Below, one piece after another: positions 1 through 7,978 of a stretch of DNA of 27,082 nucleotides. Positions within the stretch are counted from its first letter, which is position 1, and every line of letters starts with the position of its first letter. The notes below the pieces were generated by a model. That model saw only the letters and a list, made by a program, of their open reading frames with translations. It did not search any database and was not told the DNA's origin. Made by a program: the position numbers and the translations under genes. Origin of the DNA: an uncultured Amaricoccus sp. (lineage in GTDB: Bacteria; Pseudomonadota; Alphaproteobacteria; Rhodobacterales; Rhodobacteraceae); the NCBI RefSeq assembly GCF_937891315.1, contig NZ_CALAGI010000173.1, forward strand, positions 1 through 27,082, in the 5' to 3' direction.

Positions 1-192
1 CCTCGTCCTGCCCGATAGGAATTCTGCCAATATGAAACTGGAAGAACGCCCAGGGCGCCGTGGTTTCGCGGGGCTTCCGACGCACTGGAGGGCTGGACCC
101 CGGGTCAGCGAGGGGCGCGACCGGCTTGGCGCGCGCGGCGCGACTGGGCGATTGACAGGGGCGGCGGGGCGGGGTCGGATGCGCGCCCTCGC
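1..192. other. Left-edge sequence upstream of nadD, no gene assigned
   Basis: I see no recognisable protein here in any frame. A frame open from 32 runs through into nadD, but its translation is Arg/Gly-rich and unlike any family I know, so I treat it as a shadow. The first 18 bases could be the tail of an upstream + strand gene (an in-frame TAG at 16-18), but this cannot be decided from five codons. In Rhodobacterales proA often precedes nadD, which is context only and not visible here. Confidence 0.4.
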
Positions 193-807
193 ATGGAGTG
201 TGTCTTGTCGCATCGAGAGCCCATTGCCCTGCCCGGGCAGCGCATCGGATTGCTCGGCGGATCCTTCGATCCGCCGCACGCGGGGCACGCGCATATCTCG
301 AAATGGGCGCTGAAGGCGTTCCGGCTGCATCAGGTCTGGTGGCTGGTGAGCCCCGGCAATCCGCTGAAGCCCGCCGCCCCGGCGGACATGGCACGCCGCC
401 TCGCCGCCGGGCGGGCGATCATGCGGCATCCGAGGGTCAAGGTCACCGATATCGAGGCGCGTCTCGGCACGCGCTACACCGCCGCGACGCTGACCGAACT
501 TGCCCGGCGCTATCCGGGCGTCCGTTTCGTCTGGCTGATGGGCGCGGACAATCTGCGCGGCTTTCACCGCTGGGAGCGCTGGGACGAGATCCTGCGCATG
601 GTGCCGGTCGGCGTGCTGGCCCGCCCGGGCGAGCAACTGCGCGCCGGTCTTTCGCCGGCGGCGCGGCGCTTCGCGCGCTGGCGGCTGCCGGCGGCGCAGG
701 CGGCGGGGCTCGCCTCGCAGCGCGCGCCCTGCTGGACGCTGCTCAGCGGGCGCATGCTCGATCTTTCTTCGAGCGAGCTCCGCCGCATGGGTCTCTGGCG
801 CGCCTGA
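193..807 (+). CDS. nadD: Nicotinate-nucleotide adenylyltransferase
   Basis: NadD transfers AMP from ATP to nicotinate mononucleotide, giving deamido-NAD in cytosolic NAD synthesis. The 204-residue product has the nucleotidyltransferase signature GGSFDPPHAGH at residues 22-32 (the HxGH-type ATP site), a WLMGADN segment mid-protein, and the C-terminal SSSELR motif at 192-197, which corresponds to the ISSTxIR motif of the family. Length is normal for NadD. The ATG at 193 leaves about 20 residues before the signature, as expected; no strong ribosome site is visible upstream, so the exact start is slightly uncertain. It is followed by a 145-base gap and then two genes on the same strand. In related bacteria nadD commonly lies close to dacB, as here. 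Confidence 0.95.
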   Translation: MECVLSHREPIALPGQRIGLLGGSFDPPHAGHAHISKWALKAFRLHQVWWLVSPGNPLKPAAPADMARRLAAGRAIMRHPRVKVTDIEARLGTRYTAATLTELARRYPGVRFVWLMGADNLRGFHRWERWDEILRMVPVGVLARPGEQLRAGLSPAARRFARWRLPAAQAAGLASQRAPCWTLLSGRMLDLSSSELRRMGLWRA

Positions 808-891
808 CACGTCCTGATCCGGGGATCCGGAGCATTGGACAGACGGGCCGCGTCGGCGTAATTCTTGCGCGGCGTGGGTGAGTGGGAGCCT

Positions 892-906
892 GCCGCCATC
901 GGCGGC
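892..906 (+). promoter_or_regulatory. Small perfect hairpin in the leader of the 953-1573 gene
   Basis: GCCGCC, a three-base loop ATC, and GGCGGC form a six-pair stem 47 bases before the start codon. There is no T-run, so it is not a typical terminator. It may be a leader structure or chance in GC-rich DNA. Confidence 0.2.
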
Positions 907-952
907 GGCGCGGACGCGTGCGACAAGAACGATATAGCGGAGGTTTGCGGAA

Positions 953-1573
953 ATGGATTTCAACAGCGCGCTGATCGCGGGCGCCGGCGGACTGATCGTC
1001 GGACTGGTGATCGGCTATTCCATGGGCGGGTCGGGCGAGGATCTGGCGGAGGCCGGCCTCCGCCAGACGCGGGAGCTTTCGACCAAGGTCGAAGCGTTGA
1101 GCGAGAAGGTCGGCGGCATCGAGGGCGCGGTCGGCGCGCTCAGCAAGGCGCAGACCGACGACGCGCAAGGGCTCGGCGCGCGCATCGACGGCATCGCGCA
1201 GGAGGTGTCGAGCCGGATGGACGCGCTCGGCGGCGGCGTGTCGGACGCGATGAAGACACAAATGCAGGATCTGCGCGGGCAACTCGCCGGCCTGATCGGC
1301 GGCGTCGGTGGCGGCGCGGCGGCGCCTGAGCCGGAGCGGGCGGCGGGCACTGGCTCCGCCGTGATCCCGGGCTCGGCGGTGACACTGGCGGACGGCAAGC
1401 TGCGGGTGTTCCTGTCGGCCGCCGATGCCAAGGCGGGCACGGCGCGGGTGGCGATCAACGGCCAGACGCTGGTGCCGCTCGAGCTCGGCAAGCCCTTCGA
1501 CGCGGACGGCTGCTCGGTCTCGCTGACCGGCTTCGACGCGGACGGGGCGGCGCTGATCGACGGCGGCTGCTGA
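953..1573 (+). CDS. Membrane-anchored coiled-coil protein, unknown function
   Basis: I do not recognise a named family. The 206-residue product has a Gly-rich hydrophobic segment at about residues 6-24 (uncleaved anchor, no clear signal-peptidase site). A long heptad-like region (about 30-115) rich in Ala, Glu, Lys and Gln follows, then a Gly/Ala/Pro linker (about 116-140). The C-terminal domain (about 141-206) looks beta-rich and has only two cysteines, C187 and the very last residue C206, which could form a disulphide if the domain is periplasmic. A clear ribosome site (GGAGG, nine bases before the ATG at 953) supports translation. The stop is seven bases before dacB, so the two are probably co-transcribed and a cell-envelope role is plausible. 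Topology and function are inferred. Confidence 0.8.
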   Translation: MDFNSALIAGAGGLIVGLVIGYSMGGSGEDLAEAGLRQTRELSTKVEALSEKVGGIEGAVGALSKAQTDDAQGLGARIDGIAQEVSSRMDALGGGVSDAMKTQMQDLRGQLAGLIGGVGGGAAAPEPERAAGTGSAVIPGSAVTLADGKLRVFLSAADAKAGTARVAINGQTLVPLELGKPFDADGCSVSLTGFDADGAALIDGGC

Positions 1574-1580
1574 GCCTGGC

Positions 1581-2966
1581 ATGACGCGCGGCCTTTCCCG
1601 GCGCGCTGTGCTCGCCGGTCTCGCCGCCGGGGTGGCGGCGCGGCCGGGCCGGGGTCGCGCCGCGGAACCGCCGCGCGCCGGTTATCTGCTCGTCGATCTG
1701 AAAGGCGGACAGGTGCTCGACGCGCGCGACGCCGACCGCGCCTTCCCGCCGGCTTCGGTGGCGAAGCTCGTCACCACGCTCTATGCGCTCGAAGCGCTCG
1801 GCCCCGGCTACCGCTTCGCGACGCGCCTCGTCGCGAGCGGGCCGGTGGAGGGCGGGGCGCTCGCCGGGGATCTCGCGCTGGTCGGCGGCGGCGATCCGGT
1901 GCTCGACACCGACGCGCTTGGCGAACTCGCGGCCGAGCTCTCCTCCTTGCGCGCGATCAAGGGCGGTTTTCGGATCGACGCCGGCGCGTTGCCGGCGATC
2001 GGCCAGATCGCGGAGGACCAGCCGGACGCCGCCGGCTACAACCCGGCGATCGCCGGGCTGAACCTCAATTTCAACCGCGTCTACCTCCAGTGGGCGCCGG
2101 GCGCCTCCGGTCCGAAGACGGCCTTTTCGGCGCCGGGCGAGCGGTTCGAGGTCGACGTGCCCTCCGTACGCGCCGAGGTGACGCGCGCGGTCCGCGAGCC
2201 GACGCACGGATTCGGCCCGGGCGGCGAGGTCTGGCGACTGCCGGCGGGGGGAATGCGGGGCGCGGGCAGCCTCTGGCTGCCGGTGCGCGAGCCGGTTCCT
2301 TACGCCGCCGAGGTCTTCGCCGCGCTGGCCGGTCGCGGTGGGTTGACTTTGCCCGCCGCGATCGATGGTCCGGCGGGCGGAGGGACGGTTCTGGCGGAGC
2401 GGCGCGGGGCACCGGTGGCCGAGCTGTTGCGTGGCATGCTCTTTCACTCGACCAACCTGACCGCCGAGGTGCTGGGCCTCCGCGCGACGCAGACGCGGGG
2501 CGGAACGCCGGGCGATCTCGCGCGATCGGCCGCGGCGATGACGGACTGGGCGCGGGCGGAATACGGGCTCGGCGGCGCCGTTTTCGTCAATCATTCCGGC
2601 CTCACCGACCAATCTCACCTGACGCCGCGAGAGCAGGTCCGGCTTCTGGCGCGCGCCGAGGACCGGCTGCCCGGCCTGCTGCGCGAACGGCCGGTCGCGG
2701 ACGGGGCGGGCGGCACTTTCAGGGCGGAGGGCGCGCGGGTGCTGGCCAAGACAGGCACGCTCGATTTCGTCAGCGCGCTCGCCGGCTATGTCGAGCGGCG
2801 GAACGGGCGGCGGCTGGCCTTCGCGATCTTCGCCGCCGATCCCGCCGCGCGGGCCGCGATCCGCCCGGAGGACCGGGCCGATCCGCCCGGCGCCGCGCTC
2901 TGGGCGAACCGCGCCCGGGCCGAGCAGGCCGCCCTCCTGCGCAAGTGGCTGGCGGCCTATGGCTAA
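1581..2966 (+). CDS. dacB: D-alanyl-D-alanine carboxypeptidase/endopeptidase (PBP4 type, peptidase S13)
   Basis: This periplasmic penicillin-binding protein cleaves the terminal D-Ala and D-Ala-mDAP cross-links of peptidoglycan. All three active-site motifs of the S13 family are present: SVAK (S59 nucleophile, K62), STN (290-292) and KTG (390-392). The large insertion between the first two motifs matches the S13 layout, and 461 residues is a normal length. The N-terminus reads LSRRAVLAG followed by a hydrophobic stretch and an Ala-rich cleavage region near residue 28, a twin-arginine (Tat) signal. It lies seven bases behind the coiled-coil gene. Its TAA stop overlaps the stop codon of the convergent CAP-domain gene, leaving no room for a terminator between them. 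Confidence 0.95.
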   Translation: MTRGLSRRAVLAGLAAGVAARPGRGRAAEPPRAGYLLVDLKGGQVLDARDADRAFPPASVAKLVTTLYALEALGPGYRFATRLVASGPVEGGALAGDLALVGGGDPVLDTDALGELAAELSSLRAIKGGFRIDAGALPAIGQIAEDQPDAAGYNPAIAGLNLNFNRVYLQWAPGASGPKTAFSAPGERFEVDVPSVRAEVTRAVREPTHGFGPGGEVWRLPAGGMRGAGSLWLPVREPVPYAAEVFAALAGRGGLTLPAAIDGPAGGGTVLAERRGAPVAELLRGMLFHSTNLTAEVLGLRATQTRGGTPGDLARSAAAMTDWARAEYGLGGAVFVNHSGLTDQSHLTPREQVRLLARAEDRLPGLLRERPVADGAGGTFRAEGARVLAKTGTLDFVSALAGYVERRNGRRLAFAIFAADPAARAAIRPEDRADPPGAALWANRARAEQAALLRKWLAAYG

Positions 2967-3583
2967 TCCGCGAAATCCTGCACCAGATAGACGTCGCCGC
3001 AGGCGACGCCCTTGGGATCGACGCCGACGCCGCTGCCGAGGCGGCGGAAGCCCGGAGACAGGAGCGACGCGCGGTGCTTGGGCGAGGACAGCCATTTCGC
3101 CACCACGTCCTGTGCCAGCGTCGCATAGGTATGGATCGGCACCGGCTGATTGGTGTCGCCATAGGTGAAGGAGCAGCCGCTCATCTTCGTCGAGATCGGC
3201 CGGCCGACCAGCCGGTAGACCTTGTTCATCGCGATATTCTCGCCGGCGTTGCGATAGCTCAGCGACTGGCGGTCCAGCCGTTCCTTGAAGCCGGACTGCC
3301 CCTTGATCGGCAGCGCGTGGCTGTGCATCCGCAGCTTTGCCATGTTGCGCGCCTGGTCGGAGGCGACGCGGGCGAGCTTGGCGTCGCGGGAGAGCGGCGC
3401 CAGCCCGCGACCGCGGCGCGCGGCGTTGGAATAGATGAGCACGGCTTCGTCGAACAGCTTCTGGTCGATCCCGTCGGGCGAAATCGGCTGATTGAGCCGG
3501 CTCGGCACCTTCTCGGCCGCGGCCGCCTCGGTCCCGGTCAGGGCGACGCAAAGCAAAGCGAGCGCGCTCAGGACCTGGCGCAT
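2963..3583 (-). CDS. Secreted CAP-domain (SCP/PR-1-like) protein
   Basis: The 206-residue product starts with a Sec signal peptide (MRQVLSALALL, cleavage in an Ala run near residue 22). The rest is a CAP fold: His pair H87/H89, AGEN at 113-116, WLSSPKHR at 164-171, then the closing VYLVQDFAD. CAP proteins are extracytoplasmic, and bacterial members are poorly defined biochemically, so no reaction is assigned. An in-frame ATG lies 27 codons upstream (3664). I chose 3583 because it begins directly at the signal peptide and has a GGGAG ribosome site at good spacing. C137 and C195 could form a disulphide. The gene converges on dacB with a shared CTAA at 2963-2966 and diverges from folB across about 210 bases. 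Confidence 0.88.
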   Translation of the reverse strand: MRQVLSALALLCVALTGTEAAAAEKVPSRLNQPISPDGIDQKLFDEAVLIYSNAARRGRGLAPLSRDAKLARVASDQARNMAKLRMHSHALPIKGQSGFKERLDRQSLSYRNAGENIAMNKVYRLVGRPISTKMSGCSFTYGDTNQPVPIHTYATLAQDVVAKWLSSPKHRASLLSPGFRRLGSGVGVDPKGVACGDVYLVQDFAD

Positions 3584-3793
3584 GGCAATCTCCCGATGGT
3601 CTTCCCCCAGCGCGTCGACCCCGGGGGCCGGCGCTGATCCCCACTCTGCGGATCCGTGGTTCATCCCCGGTTAAGAAAGAGGCGCCGGACCCGGTGACTT
3701 CGGCCAATGGTGAATCAAAGCCTGACGGATCCCGCTTTCCCTGCCAAGGCCGGAACTGTATCACTTGGCCGCCGTTTCCCGCGCGAGGATGAC

Positions 3794-4714
3794 ATGGACG
3801 AGACCGCGATGGCCTTCGAGATGCCGCATGTGCGCGCCGCGGCGACCCAGACGGGCCAGTTGCTCGATCGTATCTCCGTGCGCGACTATACCCGCACCGT
3901 CGAGATCGGCGCCTTCCGCTCGGAGCGCGGGGTGACCCAGCGCATCCGCTTCAACGTGGTGATGGAGGTCTCGCACCATACCGCGGCGCAGGACGACGAT
4001 GTTGACAAGGTCGTGTCCTACGATTCGATCACCGAGGCGATCGAGGCGGAGTTCGCGAGCGAGCGGGTGAACCTGCTCGAAACGCTGGCCGAGCGCGTGG
4101 CGGCGCGCTGCCTCGCCGATCCCCGCGCGGTGCGGGTCTTTGTCCGGATCGAGAAGCTCGACCGCATCCCGGGCGCGCTCGGGGTCGAGATCGCCCGCGC
4201 CCGCGTCGCCGGCGCCCCGCGGCTGCGTCCCGTGGTCGAACCGGTCGCGGCGGCGGCCGCGCGAGCGCGCGTGTTTCATCTCGCCCAGAGCCTGCTCGAA
4301 GGGCCGGAGGCGGACGCCTGGCTCGACGCGCTGGTCGGCTGGGAGCATCCCGTGGTGCTGGTCCTCGGGCCGGCCGAGCCGCGCGCGCCCGGCCGCACCG
4401 AGGCGGAACGCCGCATCGGCCTGCTCGCGATCGAGCAGAACGCCTGGGCGCTGACCGACCGCGACCCGCGGTTCGACGTCGCCGCCTCGCGCACCGAACT
4501 CGACTGGGCGATGAAGAACCGACGCCCGACGGTCTGGGCGCCGGCCAAGATGGTGATGGACGCCCCCGGCGCCGCGGCCCCCGACGCCGGTGACCCCGTC
4601 GCACTTGCCGCTTGGCTCGCGGCCGAGATCGAGGCCGAGCTTCTGGTGATCGCCGGAACCGAGGCGCCGCCCGGGGCCTCGCGCGTCGAGCGCCCGTCCG
4701 ATCTGCCGGCCTGA
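3794..4714 (+). CDS. folB: Dihydroneopterin aldolase fused to a degenerate amino-acid-kinase-like domain
   Basis: FolB splits 7,8-dihydroneopterin into 6-hydroxymethyl-dihydropterin and glycolaldehyde for folate synthesis. Residues 24-140 are the aldolase domain, with expected residues in place: Tyr76 in VSYDSI, Glu96 in LLETLAE and Lys121 in RIEKLDR. The protein is 306 residues, against about 120 for ordinary FolB. The extra domain (about 155-290) resembles the aspartokinase-like COG2054/MfnE branch of amino acid kinases: HLAQSLL, GLLAIEQNAWAL, RPTVWAPAKMV and LAAWLAAEIEAELLVIA follow that family's order. The Gly-rich kinase loops are not intact, so catalysis by it is doubtful. The start at 3794 has GAGGATG just upstream; an in-frame start at 3707 lacks support. 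The stop lies four bases before gph, as the first gene of an operon with folP and glmM. Confidence 0.88.
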   Translation: MDETAMAFEMPHVRAAATQTGQLLDRISVRDYTRTVEIGAFRSERGVTQRIRFNVVMEVSHHTAAQDDDVDKVVSYDSITEAIEAEFASERVNLLETLAERVAARCLADPRAVRVFVRIEKLDRIPGALGVEIARARVAGAPRLRPVVEPVAAAAARARVFHLAQSLLEGPEADAWLDALVGWEHPVVLVLGPAEPRAPGRTEAERRIGLLAIEQNAWALTDRDPRFDVAASRTELDWAMKNRRPTVWAPAKMVMDAPGAAAPDAGDPVALAAWLAAEIEAELLVIAGTEAPPGASRVERPSDLPA

Positions 4715-4718
4715 TCCG

Positions 4719-5378
4719 ATGCCCGCCCGCGTCGTCTTCGATCTCGACGGCACCCTCGTCGATTCCATTCCCACGATGGCGGACGCCGGCAACCGGATGC
4801 TGGCCGAGCTTGGCCGGCCGCCGGTCAGTATCGAGGAATGCGCGAGGTTCGTCGGCAACGGTGTCGCCAGGCTGGTCGAGCGGTTGCTGCTCTGTCGCGG
4901 CGGCTTGCCGGGGGAGGGGCTCGACCCGGCCGTCGCGCGGTTTCGCGCGATCTATGGCGCCGATCCGGTCACTGGCACCCATGCCTATCCCGGCGTCGGC
5001 GAGGCGTTGGCGCGACTCGCCGACGCCGGCCATTGGCTCGCGGTCTGCACGCAGAAGCCGAACGCGCCGGCGCTCGCCATCCTGCGCGGCTTGCGGATGA
5101 TGCCGCCCGTCACCGGCTTCACCGGCGGCGACAGCATCGATGCGCTGAAGCCGGATCCGCGCATGTTCCGCCACGCCGCCGACCAGCTGCCGCCCGGTGT
5201 CGAGTTGCTCGTCGGCGACAGCCTGACAGACGCGGAGACGGCGCGCGCGGCGGGGGTGCCGTTCCTGCTCCATACCAGGGGCTATCGCACCCAGTCCGTC
5301 GCCGAGCTGCCGCACGACGCGGCCTTCGACGATTTCGCCGCGCTGCCGGAGCTGGTCGCGCGGATGCTCGCCGCTTGA
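4719..5378 (+). CDS. gph: HAD-family phosphatase, phosphoglycolate phosphatase-like
   Basis: The 219-residue product has all HAD motifs: DLDGTLVDS with nucleophile D8 and acid/base D10, Thr111 in CTQKPN (motif II), Lys144 in KPDP (motif III) and GDSLTDAE with D167/D171 (motif IV). A helical cap lies between motifs I and II (about residues 16-85), typical of the Gph/PGMB subgroup. Phosphoglycolate is the usual substrate of this subgroup and clears 2-phosphoglycolate from DNA repair or oxygenation reactions. HAD specificity is loose, and within a folate operon another phosphate ester is possible (the dephosphorylation of dihydroneopterin phosphates lacks a universal enzyme). It sits four bases after folB, and its TGA overlaps the likely TTG start of folP. 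Confidence 0.88.
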   Translation: MPARVVFDLDGTLVDSIPTMADAGNRMLAELGRPPVSIEECARFVGNGVARLVERLLLCRGGLPGEGLDPAVARFRAIYGADPVTGTHAYPGVGEALARLADAGHWLAVCTQKPNAPALAILRGLRMMPPVTGFTGGDSIDALKPDPRMFRHAADQLPPGVELLVGDSLTDAETARAAGVPFLLHTRGYRTQSVAELPHDAAFDDFAALPELVARMLAA

Positions 5379-6391
5379 CCGGCGTCCATCGTCCGATCCC
5401 CTGGCTGGGGGGGCCGCGCCCGGCCCGTGCCCGCCGCCTCGCCGGGGGGCCGGTCTGGTTCGCCGACCTCGCCCTGCACCGGCGCGGCGCGGCACCGGTG
5501 CTTCTCCGCGCGGACGAAGCACCGGTGGAGGTGGTGGAGCGCCTGTCCGCGCCGCGGGCCGATCTGCTCGGCCTGTCCCTCGACCGGCCGCGGCTGATGG
5601 CGGTGGTCAATGTGACGCCGGACAGCTTCTCGGACGGGGGGCGGCATTTCGCCGCCGCCGACGCGGTGGCGCGCGCGAAGGCGATGGTCGCGGCCGGCGC
5701 CGACATCCTCGATATCGGTGGCGAATCCACCCGCCCCGGCGCCGCCCCGGTGCCGGCCGAAGCCGAGATCGCCCGCGTCGTGCCGGTGATCGCCGGACTG
5801 CGCGCCGAAGGCGTCACAGCGCCGATCTCGATCGATACCCGCAAGGCGGCGGTGGCGGCCGCGGCCTTCGAGGCGGGCGCCGACCTCTTCAACGACGTCT
5901 CGGCGCTCGAACATGATCCCGAAAGCCTGCGCCTCGCCGCCGCCTCGGGTCGGCCGGTCTGCCTGATGCATGCCCAGGGCGATCCCCGCACCATGCAGGA
6001 CGCGCCGCGCTATGACGACGTGCTGCTCGACGTCTGCGACTATCTCGCCGGGCGCGTCGCGGCGGCCGAGGCGGCGGGTATCCCGCGCGCGCGGATACTG
6101 GTCGATCCCGGTATCGGTTTCGGCAAGACCGTCGAGCACAATCTCGCCCTTGTTCGCGGCCTCGCGGCCCTGCACGGCCTCGGCTGCGCCGTCCTGCTCG
6201 GCGCCTCGCGCAAGCGCTTCATCGGAACCGTCGCCGGCGTGGCCGAGGCGCCGGCGCGCGGACCGGGGTCAATCGCGGTGGCGCTCGAGGGGTTGCGCCA
6301 AGGGGCGCAGGTGGTACGAGTGCACGACGTGGCCGAGACCCGGCAGGCGGTGGCCCTCTGGCTCGCGCTCGCCGGGGACGGCGAGGGCTGA
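5375..6391 (+). CDS. folP: Dihydropteroate synthase
   Basis: FolP condenses 6-hydroxymethyl-dihydropterin diphosphate with 4-aminobenzoate to give dihydropteroate, the sulphonamide target. Family motifs in order: NVTPDSFSDGG (79-89), GGESTRPGA (115-123), DTRKA (154-158), NDVSA (173-177), LMHAQGDP (197-204), DPGIGFGKT (244-252) and SRKRFIG (278-284). No ATG exists near the expected N-terminus. I chose the TTG at 5375, which overlaps the gph stop as TTGA and gives 338 residues. The first 70 residues are an extension not found in short FolP; I recall similar extensions in Rhodobacterales. An alternative GTG start lies near residue 51. Translation is probably coupled to gph. folK, which makes the substrate, is not in the window. 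Confidence 0.92.
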   Translation: MTGVHRPIPWLGGPRPARARRLAGGPVWFADLALHRRGAAPVLLRADEAPVEVVERLSAPRADLLGLSLDRPRLMAVVNVTPDSFSDGGRHFAAADAVARAKAMVAAGADILDIGGESTRPGAAPVPAEAEIARVVPVIAGLRAEGVTAPISIDTRKAAVAAAAFEAGADLFNDVSALEHDPESLRLAAASGRPVCLMHAQGDPRTMQDAPRYDDVLLDVCDYLAGRVAAAEAAGIPRARILVDPGIGFGKTVEHNLALVRGLAALHGLGCAVLLGASRKRFIGTVAGVAEAPARGPGSIAVALEGLRQGAQVVRVHDVAETRQAVALWLALAGDGEG

Positions 6392-6404
6392 GGCGAGGAA
6401 ACGA

Positions 6405-7751
6405 ATGGGGCGCAAGCTCTTTGGAACCGATGGCGTGCGCGGACGGGCCAACGACGACCCGATGACGGCGGACACCGCGCTGCGGCTCGGCCAGGCCGCC
6501 GGCCGCTATTTCACCAGCGGCGACAAGCGCCACACCCATCGCGTGGTCATCGGCAAGGACACCCGGCGCTCCGGCTACATGCTCGAAAACGCGCTGACCG
6601 CCGGCTTCACCTCGGTCGGGATGAATGTGTTTCTCGTCGGCCCGATCCCGACCCCGGCGGTCGGCTTTCTCGCCCGCTCGATGCGCGCCGATCTCGGAGT
6701 GATGATCTCGGCCTCGCACAACCCGTTCCAGGACAATGGCATCAAGTTCTTCGGCCCCGACGGCTTCAAGCTCGGCGACGCGGCGGAGGAGGCGATCGAG
6801 GCGGCGCTCGACGGGGCGCGGAGCCTTGCCGAGCCGGCGGATATCGGCCGCGCCACCCGCATCGACGACGGCCGCGGCCGCTACATGGAGTTCGCCAAGA
6901 CCACCTTTCCGCGCGGCCTGCGGCTCGACGGGCTGAAGGTGGTGGTCGATTGCGCCAACGGCGCCGCCTATCGCACCGCGCCGGAAGTCTTGTGGGAACT
7001 GGGGGCCGAGGTGATCCCGCTCGCGGTCCAGCCCGACGGCGTCAATATCAACAAGGGCTGCGGCTCGACCCATCCCGAACTCGCGGCCGAGGCGGTGCTG
7101 GAGCACGGCGCCGATCTCGGGATCAGTCTCGACGGCGACGCCGACCGGGTGATGATCATCGACGAGAAGGGCGTGGTCGCCGATGGCGATCAGTTCATGG
7201 GCCTGATCGCCGACCGCTGGCGGGCCGAGGGGCGCCTGGCGGGGAACACCCTCGTCGCGACTGTAATGTCCAACCTCGGGCTCGAGCGGTTCCTGCGCGC
7301 CCGGGACATCACGCTGCTGCGCACCGCCGTCGGCGACCGCTACGTCGTCGAGGCGATGCGCGAGGGTGGCTTCAATCTCGGCGGCGAGCAGTCGGGCCAT
7401 ATCGTGATGACCGACCATGTCACGACCGGCGATGGGCTGATCGCCGCGCTACAGTTCCTGTCGGCCATGGCCGAGACCGGGCGGCGGGCGAGCGATCTCG
7501 CGCGGGTTTTCCCGCCCTATCCGCAGACCCTGCGGAATGTCCGCTACCGCAAGGGCGCCCAGCCGCTGGAGCAGGCGAGCGTTCAGGCCGCCATCGCCGC
7601 CGGCGAGGCGCGGATGGGCGGCGCCGGGCGCCTCGTCATTCGCAAGTCCGGCACCGAGCCGCTGGTCCGGATCATGGGCGAATGCGAGGATCCGGCGCTG
7701 CTGCGCGCCATCGTCGGCGATATCGAGGCCGAGGTCGCCAAGTTCGCCTGA
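6405..7751 (+). CDS. glmM: Phosphoglucosamine mutase
   Basis: GlmM interconverts glucosamine-6-phosphate and glucosamine-1-phosphate on the way to UDP-GlcNAc for peptidoglycan and lipopolysaccharide. The 448-residue product has the phosphoserine loop ISASHNP (catalytic S104), the metal-binding loop DGDADR (D243, D245, D247), a sugar-binding loop near GGEQSGH, and the C-terminal phosphate loop RKSGTEPLVR. The length matches the family. The ATG at 6405 has GAGGAA six bases upstream and directly begins the conserved GRKLFGTDGVRG. It is the last gene of the folB-gph-folP-glmM run, 13 bases after folP; a folP-glmM pairing is widespread in bacteria. No convincing terminator is visible in the 227 bases that follow. 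Confidence 0.97.
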   Translation: MGRKLFGTDGVRGRANDDPMTADTALRLGQAAGRYFTSGDKRHTHRVVIGKDTRRSGYMLENALTAGFTSVGMNVFLVGPIPTPAVGFLARSMRADLGVMISASHNPFQDNGIKFFGPDGFKLGDAAEEAIEAALDGARSLAEPADIGRATRIDDGRGRYMEFAKTTFPRGLRLDGLKVVVDCANGAAYRTAPEVLWELGAEVIPLAVQPDGVNINKGCGSTHPELAAEAVLEHGADLGISLDGDADRVMIIDEKGVVADGDQFMGLIADRWRAEGRLAGNTLVATVMSNLGLERFLRARDITLLRTAVGDRYVVEAMREGGFNLGGEQSGHIVMTDHVTTGDGLIAALQFLSAMAETGRRASDLARVFPPYPQTLRNVRYRKGAQPLEQASVQAAIAAGEARMGGAGRLVIRKSGTEPLVRIMGECEDPALLRAIVGDIEAEVAKFA

Positions 7752-7978
7752 GAAGGCCCGCGGCTTCGGAGTTTTCGCCCGTCTTCGACGGTCAGTCGGC
7801 CCCCCGTGCCGAGGGGTGCCGAGCCATGCGCGGCTTCCCTCCGCTGTCGGATGGAACCTTCTCCGCCCAAGTACGTTTTTCACCAGACAGGAAGATAGGC
7901 GAGGTGGCGTGGTGATGTCATCCAAAAGCCGGTCTTCGTCTGAAATGAAGCAAATATCTTCCAGGAAGGGAGTTCAAA

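Noticed and set aside
32..313. 93-residue frame at the left edge
   Set aside because: Overlaps nadD in another frame, with no recognisable features.
826..837. Short palindromic run CCGG..GGATCC..CCGG after nadD as a terminator
   Set aside because: Only a four-pair stem and no T-run.
1455..3764. 769-residue open frame on - strand across dacB and the CAP gene
   Set aside because: It lies antisense to dacB, with all three active-site motifs intact there, and in another frame from the CAP gene; Arg/Gly-rich and without domains.
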